From Candidatus Omnitrophota bacterium (GTDB lineage: Bacteria; Omnitrophota; Koll11; Aquiviventales; Aquiviventaceae), in NCBI GenBank assembly GCA_023247285.1, contig JAHFGU010000094.1, positions 1 to 6,371 on the forward strand: DNA of 6,371 nt, in the 5' to 3' direction. The notes beneath the pieces were generated by a model. The model saw nothing but the letters and a program-made list of their open reading frames with translations. It made no database searches and was not told where the DNA came from. Position numbers and translations under genes: made by a program. This document shows positions 1 to 5,742 of this stretch, one piece after another. Each line of letters begins with the position of its first letter. Position 1 is the stretch's first letter.

Positions 1-362
1 TACCGCAGGCAGCCCCCCTGTGGCCGCCTGTGCAGCCATGGCGCGACGGGTGGCGGGGGAACATCATTCACATCGATGCGTTCGGCAACCTGCTGACGAA
101 CCTGCCGGCGCCGCCCTTCGACGTGGCTCAGGGCAGCGTCCCGAGCCGGAGTCGAGGGGCGCCGCGCGGCGGCAGGGCCGTGGTCAGGTTCCGCGGCCAC
201 CGGGTGCCTATGGTATCATCGTATGCGGCCGGCTCGCCGCGGCAGCTTGTCGCGGTGGTCAATTCGCTGGGGCTCGTCGAGCTAGCGATCCGGAATGGGT
301 CTGCCGTCGGCCGGTTCCGCGCGCGGCGCGGCGAGCCTGTCGCGCTGGACGTGTCATGCTGA
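1..362 (+). CDS. SAM hydroxide adenosyltransferase (DUF62 family), C-terminal part, 5' end outside window
   Basis: This is the end of a gene entering from the left; the frame is set by codons starting at base 3 and it stops at TGA 360-362. Family members hydrolyse S-adenosylmethionine to adenosine and methionine and are cytosolic relatives of fluorinase and chlorinase. The visible part is the C-terminal domain. It has IDAFGNLLTNL near the start (the FGN/TN adenosine-pocket motif) and, near the end, VVNSLGLVELAIRNGSA, which matches the family's NS-G-LE-A--G-A block. The N-terminal domain with the catalytic Asp is not visible. Between the two motifs lies an extra stretch (FDVAQGSVPSRSRGAP) that the family does not normally have; it is encoded by the palindromic repeat at 113-160. 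The stop overlaps the next gene's ATG by 7 nt. Family assignment is confident; activity of this copy is unknown. Confidence 0.85.
   Translation, partial: PQAAPLWPPVQPWRDGWRGNIIHIDAFGNLLTNLPAPPFDVAQGSVPSRSRGAPRGGRAVVRFRGHRVPMVSSYAAGSPRQLVAVVNSLGLVELAIRNGSAVGRFRARRGEPVALDVSC
113..160. repeat. Imperfect palindromic repeat inserted in frame in the SAM hydrolase gene
   Basis: Two 21-nt arms (113-133 and 140-160) flank a 6-nt loop, CAGCGT. The outer 10 bp pair (GCCCTTCGAC with GTCGAGGGGC, one G-T wobble). A 2x3 internal loop follows, then 5 bp (GGCTC/GAGCC), a one-base bulge and 3 bp. The form CCTTCGAC-GGCTCAGGG-loop-CCCGAGCC-GTCGAGGGG resembles the dispersed TTCGAC/GTCGAA palindromes that occur in many copies in various environmental bacterial genomes; that likeness is from memory and not checked here. 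Read in the gene's frame it encodes a Pro/Ser/Arg-rich linker without breaking the frame. No second copy was found in this window. Confidence 0.6.
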
Positions 363-1063
363 TCATCGCGCACCGCGGCGCCTCGACGGTGGCGCCGGAA
401 AGCACGGCAGCAGCCATCCGCGCGGCCGTCGCGGCGGGAGTCCACATGATCGAGCTCGACGTGCAGATGACGAGGGACGGGCGCCTGGTGCTCTTTCACG
501 ATGCGCGGCTGGATCGCACCACTAACGGGCGCGGTCCGCTGCGCGCCTGCCGGTACGCCCAGCTGCGGCGGCTTGATGCGGGCCGGTGGTTCCATCCGCG
601 CTTTGCCGGCCAGCGGATTCTGCCGGCGTCCCAGGCGCTGCGCCTCGCGCCCCGCCGCATCCGCCTGAACCTCGAGCTGAAATCGACGGCCCGCCGGGCC
701 GCGCTCATGCGCCGCGTGCGGCGCCTGGCCCGAGGCGCCGGGCCGCGCGTCTTATGGTCGTCGTTCGACCTCACGCTCGTGCGCGCGCTCGCCCACGCCG
801 GCCTGGATCGCGCGCTTATTTCGCGCGATCATCCAGCCCGCGCGCTGCGTGCCGCCCTCCGGTATGGCTGCGGCGCCTGGCATCCCTCCAAGGACTCCCT
901 GACGCGCGCCGCGCTCGCCCGGGCGCACGCTGCCGGCCTGCGCGTGCATATCTGGACCGTGGACCGGGCGCGCGAGGCGCGGCAGCTGGCCCGATGGGGC
1001 GCGGACGGCATCTTCACCAATGATCCGGCTCGGATCCGCCGCGCGCTGCGGGGCGGCGCGTGA
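356..1063 (+). CDS. Glycerophosphodiester phosphodiesterase (GDPD family), cytoplasmic
   Basis: The 235-residue product is a GDPD-type TIM barrel. Enzymes of this family hydrolyse glycerophosphodiesters (deacylated phospholipids) to sn-glycerol-3-phosphate and an alcohol, using a divalent metal. The key residues are present: HRG with H6; PEST around E15; the metal pair E33 and D35 in IELDVQ; the second catalytic His, H48, in LFHD; E107 and K109 in LNLELK; W200 in HIWTVD; and GIFTNDP near the C-terminus. The length is usual for a single-domain UgpQ-type enzyme, and there is no signal peptide or membrane segment, which argues for a cytosolic enzyme. I chose ATG 356 because the barrel strand leading to HRGA begins immediately after it; the open frame upstream is only an out-of-frame reading of the preceding gene. 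There is no clear Shine-Dalgarno, and translation is probably coupled to the upstream gene through the 7-nt overlap. It overlaps the patatin gene by 4 nt, which fits joint phospholipid breakdown. Confidence 0.93.
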   Translation: MLIIAHRGASTVAPESTAAAIRAAVAAGVHMIELDVQMTRDGRLVLFHDARLDRTTNGRGPLRACRYAQLRRLDAGRWFHPRFAGQRILPASQALRLAPRRIRLNLELKSTARRAALMRRVRRLARGAGPRVLWSSFDLTLVRALAHAGLDRALISRDHPARALRAALRYGCGAWHPSKDSLTRAALARAHAAGLRVHIWTVDRAREARQLARWGADGIFTNDPARIRRALRGGA

Positions 1064-3264
1064 GCATGCCCGCCTTCGACGCCTCCCGTTCCGAGGATAA
1101 GGCGGTCATCCTCAAGCGCGTGCCGGTCTTCAGCACGTGCAGCGAAATTGAGCTGCAGCTCATTGCGCAGAAGACCCGCCTGGTCGAGTACAAGAAAGGC
1201 GAATCGATCTACGCACAGGGGGATGCGGCCGAGGCGTTCTACATCATCAGCTCAGGCCGGGTGCGGGTCTTCAGCCTCGAAGGCGGGGTGGAGCGCCTGC
1301 TCGCTGTGCTGCACAACGGCGACTCGTTCGGCGAAATGTCGCTCTTGACCGGCGAGGTCCATTCGGCCAGCGTGCAGGCGCTCAACGACACCCTGATCCT
1401 CCAGCTCGAAAAGGCGGATTTCGAAGAGGTCATCAACCGCATTCCCTCCCTGGTCCTGTACCTGAGCCGGCTGCTCTCGCGCCGGCTGCGCAACCGCCAA
1501 GCCGGGGTGGAGTTCACCGAGGCGACGCTGGTCGCGATGTACAGCGCGACCCGCGACGTGGGCCGCACGCTGTTTGCCGTGACGCTCGCCGCGCAACTGG
1601 GCCAGGAGACCGGCGATGCGGTGGTGCTGGTAGATTTTCTCGGCGAAGCCGACGAGCCCTGGCTGTATGGCTCGGCCGGTTCGCGGCCGGCCGGCCGGAC
1701 GCTGGTTTCCGCATCCGAGGAGCTCGTGGAGGCCGCCCTCGAGCGCCATTCTTTAGGCTTCCATGTGCTCTCCGCCAGCGCCCTGCTTGCCAGCGTGGCC
1801 GGCGAACAGGCGATCGCGCCGCTCTTCAGCACCTTGACCAAACGATTCCATTACATCCTCATCGACCTGCCCCCGGAACTGAATCCAGGGGTGGTCAAAG
1901 CGCTCACGCAATCGGATCTGGTGTACCTGATCACCACGCCGGACCGCGAGCAGGTGCTGCGGACCAGCGCGCTGGTCAGCCGGCTGCAGGCGTCACTGGG
2001 GACGCTGGAGCAGCGGCTGAAGATCATCCTGAACCAGCGCGGCGGGCCGGCGGAGCGGCTCAGCGCCGACGCGGTGAGCGACCAGCTCAAGCAGCGCATC
2101 GCCTACATCCTGCCGCACATCGAAGGCGCGGAATCCGGCTTGCCCGCGGACGCCTTGCCGCGGCTCGTGCGCGCCCGCGACATCGCCTATCCGGTGATGG
2201 TGCGGCACATCGCGCGCGAGCTCAGCGGGCTGCTAGTCGGGCTGGCGCTGGGCTCCGGGGCCGCGCTCGGGCTGGCCCACATCGGCGTGTTGAAGGTGCT
2301 GGAGCGCGAGAAGATTCCCATCGACATCATCGCCGGCTCCAGCATCGGCGCCCTGGTGGCCAGCCTGTGGGCCACCGGCCGCTCAGCCGACGAGCTGGAG
2401 CGCATGGCGCTCGAATTCAAAAATCCCTGGGATGTCCGCAAGCTCTTCATCCTCGACCTGGGCATCCCAATGACCGGCCTGCTCCTGGGCATCCTCATAG
2501 GCCTGGTCGTGGGACACCTGGCCGGTTTTTGGACCGGGCTGCTGTTCGGCTTCATGATCTGCCTGGCCTACAGCGTGGTGTTCGGGCCGCTCGTCGGCGG
2601 GCCGATCCAGGGCGCGCGGCTCATGAACCGGTTGGAGCACGACTTCGGGGACAAGACGTTCGAACAGACCTGGCTGCCGCTCAAGGTCGTGGCCGCCAAC
2701 CCGGTGGCGCGGGAAGAGGTGGTGTTCGACTCCGGCTCCATCGCGCAGGCGGTGCGGGCCTCGGTGTCGATCCCAGGCATCTTCAAGCCGGTCATCATCA
2801 AGGGCAAGGTCTGCCTCGACGGCGGGGTGGTGGACCCCATCCCGGTCAGCGTCCTGAAGCGCGCCGGCGCCAACCGCGTCATCGCGGTGAACGTGTTTCC
2901 GACGACGGAGGAGCTGATTGCGTACCGGCAGGAGCGCGTTCGCCTGCGTTCGGAGCGCGATGCGGCGCTGGCCGGCCGCAGCCTGCCCATCCGGCTGCTC
3001 TCCGGCATCCGGCAGGAGCTCATCCGCTCGGTCTCGCCCTTCATCTTTGACGTGATCATGCGCTCGATGCAGTCCATGGAGTACCGGATCGCTGAGATTT
3101 CCTGCCGGGATGCGGACTTGACGCTGCGGCCGACCCTGCCAGGCTCGCACTGGCTTGAGTTCTTCAACCCGGAGCCCTTCATCCATCGCGGGGAAGAGGT
3201 GGCGCTGCAGTATCTGCCTGAGCTTAAGCGAATTACGCGGGTGCGCAGCGTTGACAACCTGTGA
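1060..3264 (+). CDS. NTE-type patatin phospholipase with N-terminal cyclic-nucleotide-binding domain
   Basis: The product is 734 residues with three domains. Residues 20-145 form a CNB domain (GDSFGEMSLLTGE at 87-99), but H101 stands where cAMP-binding members have Arg. Residues 155-385 resemble a ParA/MinD-like fold with a degenerate P-loop (TRDVGRT, 164-170; Lys replaced by R169), VVLVD (D192) and a Walker-B-like YILID (D269). Residues 390-620 are a patatin domain: nucleophile S428 in GSSIG and catalytic D587 in DGG. The oxyanion loop reads GSGAALG (398-404), with L403 where Arg/Lys is usual. The same order occurs in neuropathy target esterase (PNPLA6), whose family hydrolyses phospholipids and lysophospholipids. 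Residues 473-518 are a hydrophobic, glycine-periodic insertion, so membrane attachment is likely. The GTG start at 1060 gives a GTGA overlap with the GDPD stop and has GGGG about 7 nt upstream; ATG 1066 is an alternative that removes two residues. Fold and family are confident; substrate and ligand are unknown. Confidence 0.9.
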   Translation: MSMPAFDASRSEDKAVILKRVPVFSTCSEIELQLIAQKTRLVEYKKGESIYAQGDAAEAFYIISSGRVRVFSLEGGVERLLAVLHNGDSFGEMSLLTGEVHSASVQALNDTLILQLEKADFEEVINRIPSLVLYLSRLLSRRLRNRQAGVEFTEATLVAMYSATRDVGRTLFAVTLAAQLGQETGDAVVLVDFLGEADEPWLYGSAGSRPAGRTLVSASEELVEAALERHSLGFHVLSASALLASVAGEQAIAPLFSTLTKRFHYILIDLPPELNPGVVKALTQSDLVYLITTPDREQVLRTSALVSRLQASLGTLEQRLKIILNQRGGPAERLSADAVSDQLKQRIAYILPHIEGAESGLPADALPRLVRARDIAYPVMVRHIARELSGLLVGLALGSGAALGLAHIGVLKVLEREKIPIDIIAGSSIGALVASLWATGRSADELERMALEFKNPWDVRKLFILDLGIPMTGLLLGILIGLVVGHLAGFWTGLLFGFMICLAYSVVFGPLVGGPIQGARLMNRLEHDFGDKTFEQTWLPLKVVAANPVAREEVVFDSGSIAQAVRASVSIPGIFKPVIIKGKVCLDGGVVDPIPVSVLKRAGANRVIAVNVFPTTEELIAYRQERVRLRSERDAALAGRSLPIRLLSGIRQELIRSVSPFIFDVIMRSMQSMEYRIAEISCRDADLTLRPTLPGSHWLEFFNPEPFIHRGEEVALQYLPELKRITRVRSVDNL
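2476..2613 (+). other. Glycine-zipper hydrophobic insertion inside the patatin domain (residues 473-518)
   Basis: Seven glycines occur at exact four-residue steps (473, 477, 481, 485, 489, 493, 497), with mostly Leu, Ile, Val, Phe or Ala between them. The hydrophobic stretch runs on through MICLAYSVVF to about residue 514. It has no charged residue; H486 is the only strongly polar side chain. NTE relatives go almost directly from the segment matching DLGIPMTG to the one matching GARLMNRLEHDFGD, so roughly residues 478-517 are extra. The length allows a two-helix membrane hairpin, or one long or re-entrant helix. Topology is inferred by eye. Confidence 0.75.
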
Positions 3265-3279
3265 GGCGGCCAGTACGAT
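3251..3279 (+). promoter_or_regulatory. Candidate sigma70-type promoter for the beta-oxidation genes
   Basis: A perfect -35 hexamer TTGACA (3251-3256) is followed after 17 bp by TACGAT (3274-3279), which matches TATAAT at four of six positions. Transcription would start near 3286, leaving a leader of about 28 nt before the thiolase ATG. The -35 box lies within the last codons of the patatin gene, and the -10 box lies in the 49-bp gap. The perfect box and spacing are unlikely by chance in DNA this GC-rich, but the host's sigma-factor preferences are unknown. An 8-bp palindrome GATGCATC (3280-3287) sits at the expected start site, and ACGATG is repeated at 3275-3280 and 3295-3300; either could be a regulator site. 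Confidence 0.45.
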
Positions 3280-3313
3280 GATGCATCCTTTCGGACGATG
3301 AGGGTGTGAGGCG

Positions 3314-4510
3314 ATGGCGGTCGAGATCGTGATTGTGGACGGGCTGCGGACGCCGCAAGGCGTCTTCGGCGGCGCGCTCAAGCAGATGACCGCCCAACAG
3401 TTGGGCGAGCTCGCACTCCGCGAGCTGCTCAAGCGCACGAACTTGAAGCCGACCGATCTTGAAGAAGTGATCGTCGGCTGCGTCGGGCAGGGTTCGGATG
3501 CGCCGAACATCGCGCGCGTGATCGCGCTGCGCGCCGGCGTGCCGATCACGGCACCGGCCTACACCGTCCAGCGCAATTGCGCCTCCGGGCTGCAGGCTAT
3601 CGCCAGCGCCTGTCAGAACCTCCTTTGCGGGGACCGAGACGTGCAGATCGCCGGCGGCGCCGAATGCATGAGCGCGTCGCCCTATGTCAGCCGCGACCTG
3701 CGCTGGGGCAAGCGCCTGCGCCACTCGGAGATGATCGACACCATCTGGGAAGGGCTGACGGATCCGGTGTGCGGCCAGATCATGGGCCAGACGGCGGAGA
3801 ATCTCGTCGCGGAATTTTCGATCAGCCGGGCCGAGCAGGACCAGTTCGCGCTGCTCTCCCATCAACGGGCGTTCCGCGCCACGCGGGAGGGCCGGTTCAA
3901 AGATGAGCTGGCCACCGTGCTGGTGCCGAAGCGGTCGATGGGCCGCGAGCTGCCGCCTGAGCCCTTCACCCAGGACGAGGGCGTCAACCCAGGGCTGAGC
4001 GAGCCGCTGCTCGGCCAATACCCGCCAATCTTCAAGGAAGGCGGATCGGTGACTTCGGGAAACGCCTGCTTCAATGCCGACGGCGCCGCGATGCTGCTGC
4101 TCATGTCCGCCGCCAAGGCCAAGGCGCTTGGCTACCGGCCGCTGGCCCGGGTCCGCGGCTACGCGTTCGCCGGCCTGGAGCCGGAGCGCATGGGGCTGGG
4201 GCCCACCCTCGCCATCCCCGCTGCGCTGAAGAAGGCCGGCGTGGCCCTCGGAGATATCGACCTCTTCGAGATTAACGAGGCGTTCGCCGCCACCTTTCTG
4301 GCCACCGAGCGTGTGCTGAAGATCCCCCGCGAGCGCGTCAATGTGAATGGCGGGGCGATTGCGCTCGGCCATCCGGTTGGTGCGACCGGCGCGCGGATCA
4401 CCGTCACGCTGCTGCAGGAGATGAAGCGGCGCAACGCGGCGCTGGGCGTGGCCAGCGCCTGCGTCGGCGGCGGGCAGGGAGCGGCCATCGTGTACGAGCG
4501 CGTGCCCTGA
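3314..4510 (+). CDS. Thiolase (acetyl-CoA C-acyltransferase, FadA/FadI-like)
   Basis: This 398-residue protein is a complete thiolase of usual length. It catalyses the last step of beta-oxidation, CoA-dependent cleavage of 3-ketoacyl-CoA to acetyl-CoA and a shortened acyl-CoA; in principle it could run in reverse. The nucleophile is C89 in RNCASGLQA. N321-E322 lie in NEAFAA, H353 in ALGHPVGATG, and the acid/base C383 in SACVGGGQG. The stretches MGQTAENL, GSVTSGNACFNADGAA and MGLGPTLAIP resemble the FadI/trifunctional-protein beta branch, so longer acyl chains may be accepted. Because biosynthetic acetoacetyl-CoA thiolases share the fold, substrate length is inferred mainly from the neighbours. 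ATG 3314 is the first possible start after an in-frame TGA at 3299. GAGG at 3300-3303 lies 10 nt upstream, and a second GAGG at 3308-3311 is rather close. The stop overlaps the next ATG as TGATG. Confidence 0.93.
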   Translation: MAVEIVIVDGLRTPQGVFGGALKQMTAQQLGELALRELLKRTNLKPTDLEEVIVGCVGQGSDAPNIARVIALRAGVPITAPAYTVQRNCASGLQAIASACQNLLCGDRDVQIAGGAECMSASPYVSRDLRWGKRLRHSEMIDTIWEGLTDPVCGQIMGQTAENLVAEFSISRAEQDQFALLSHQRAFRATREGRFKDELATVLVPKRSMGRELPPEPFTQDEGVNPGLSEPLLGQYPPIFKEGGSVTSGNACFNADGAAMLLLMSAAKAKALGYRPLARVRGYAFAGLEPERMGLGPTLAIPAALKKAGVALGDIDLFEINEAFAATFLATERVLKIPRERVNVNGGAIALGHPVGATGARITVTLLQEMKRRNAALGVASACVGGGQGAAIVYERVP

Positions 4511-5730
4511 TGTACATCTATAAGACGGCGGTGGTGGGGGCCGGGGCGATGGGCGCTGAGATCGCCCAGGCCATCAGCTTCAGCGGCGTGCCGGTGCTGC
4601 TCAAAGATGTCGACCAGGCGCGCGTGGACCGCGGCCTGGAGGCGATCCGCAAGATCTACCAGCGTCGCGTGGACCGCGGCAAGATGACCCAGGATGAGCT
4701 GGAGAAGAAGTTAACGCTCGTCACCGGCGTCACCGGCTATGAGGGGTTCAAGGACGCGGATCTGGTCGTGGAAGCCGTCCCGGAACAGCTTGAGCTGAAG
4801 CGGCGGATCTTCCGCGATCTGGACCAGGCCACCCCCGAGTCCGCGATCCTGGCGTCCAACACCTCCTCGCTGTCGATCTCCGCGCTGGGGGCGGCCACGC
4901 GGCGCCCGGCCAAAGTCGTCGGCATGCATTTTTTTTACCCGGCCCACATCATGAAGCTGGTTGAAGTCATCCCCGGGCTGGAGACCTCCGAGGAAACCAC
5001 CGGGGATGTCATCGGATTCGCCGAGAGCCTGCGCAAGCTGCCCATCCGGGTAAACGAATGCCCCGGCTTCCTCGTCAATCGGATTCTCATGCCGTATCTC
5101 AATGAGGCAGCTTTCTGCGTGCAAGAAGGCGCGGCCGAGGCGCGCGCCATCGATGAGGCGATGGTGCAGTTCGGCTTCCCGATGGGGCCGTTCACGCTGG
5201 TGGACAATCTCGGGTTCGACGTCTGCCGCGAGGTGGTCTTCGTCCTCGTGGAGGCGTACGGGCCGCGCATGCACCCGGCCGATGTCTGGGACCGGCTCTA
5301 TGCGCTGAAGCGCTACGGCGTGAAGTCCGGCGCCGGATTTTATCTGTATGGCGACCGGGCCGGCCAGCCGGATGCCGAGTACGAAGCGGTCCTGAAAGAC
5401 CTGCGCGCCTCGCGGAAGACGCCCAGTGAATTCTCGGTGCACCGGGTGGTGCTGCCGATGATCAACGAGGCGATCCGCTGCCTTGAGGAGCGGGTGTGCA
5501 CGGCAGCCGACGTGGACCTGGCGGTGATCGCCGGGCTCGGGTTTCCCCAGTCCAAGGGCGGCATCCTACACTACGCGGATGCGGTAGGCCTGCAGACGGT
5601 CCTGAGCGAGCTCGAGCAGCTCGCCAAGCGCTACGGCGAGCGCTTTTGGCCCTCACCGCTGCTTCGGCGCAAGGTCGGGGCAGGGCACGTAGGGGTGAGC
5701 GCGAAGAAGGGGTTTTTCGACTACCCATAA
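4510..5730 (+). CDS. 3-hydroxyacyl-CoA dehydrogenase (stand-alone FadB C-terminal half)
   Basis: The 406-residue product oxidises (S)-3-hydroxyacyl-CoA to 3-ketoacyl-CoA with NAD+. A Rossmann domain starts at once with VVGAGAMG (GxGxMG at 10-15), and the NAD-site acidic residue is probably D34 in LLKDVD. Active-site motifs follow: NTSSLS (N117-S120), the catalytic dyad H140 (GMHFFYP) and E152 (KLVEVIPG), and CPGFLVNR with N190. Two C-terminal 3HCDH domains follow: GFPMGPFTLVDNLGFD to KSGAGFYLY, then PMINEAIRCLEE and GLGFPQSKGG. This tandem arrangement and the length match the dehydrogenase half of the multifunctional FadB/FadJ chain; simple 3-hydroxybutyryl-CoA dehydrogenases have about 280-310 residues. 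No hydratase domain is attached; that activity is encoded by the next gene. The motif reads HFFYPAH where HFFNP is usual. Translation is probably coupled to the thiolase through the 1-nt TGATG overlap, as no good Shine-Dalgarno is visible. Confidence 0.93.
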   Translation: MYIYKTAVVGAGAMGAEIAQAISFSGVPVLLKDVDQARVDRGLEAIRKIYQRRVDRGKMTQDELEKKLTLVTGVTGYEGFKDADLVVEAVPEQLELKRRIFRDLDQATPESAILASNTSSLSISALGAATRRPAKVVGMHFFYPAHIMKLVEVIPGLETSEETTGDVIGFAESLRKLPIRVNECPGFLVNRILMPYLNEAAFCVQEGAAEARAIDEAMVQFGFPMGPFTLVDNLGFDVCREVVFVLVEAYGPRMHPADVWDRLYALKRYGVKSGAGFYLYGDRAGQPDAEYEAVLKDLRASRKTPSEFSVHRVVLPMINEAIRCLEERVCTAADVDLAVIAGLGFPQSKGGILHYADAVGLQTVLSELEQLAKRYGERFWPSPLLRRKVGAGHVGVSAKKGFFDYP

Positions 5731-5731
5731 C

Positions 5732-5736
5732 GGGAG
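5732..5736 (+). promoter_or_regulatory. Ribosome binding site of the enoyl-CoA hydratase gene
   Basis: GGGAG lies 6 nt before ATG 5743, in the 12-bp gap after the dehydrogenase stop. It is the best-placed Shine-Dalgarno in the window and supports ATG 5743 as the start. Confidence 0.7.
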
Positions 5737-5742
5737 CAGCCT

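Noticed and set aside
20..355. Open upstream extension of the GDPD frame, giving a 347-residue reading
   Set aside because: This stretch is the out-of-frame reading of the SAM hydrolase gene, which has clear family motifs in its own frame. GDPD homology begins directly after ATG 356.
1674..1698. GC-rich hairpin around GGCCGG-TTCGC-GGCCGGCC
   Set aside because: It lies within the patatin gene in a GC-rich Ser/Gly/Pro stretch with no T-run after it. It is probably a by-product of codon use and not a terminator or repeat element.
3265..3313. Terminator or small gene in the gap before the thiolase
   Set aside because: The gap is only 49 bp, has no stem followed by T residues, and the in-frame TGA at 3299 limits any leader peptide. 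The promoter reading explains it better.
2383..4372. Long antisense open frames (388 and 379 codons) opposite the patatin and thiolase genes
   Set aside because: Long shadow frames are common opposite GC-rich genes. Their translations are low-complexity with no recognisable domain, and they run across well-supported + strand genes.
4929..4936. T-run as a terminator
   Set aside because: No stable GC hairpin directly precedes it, and it lies within the catalytic motif of an intact gene.
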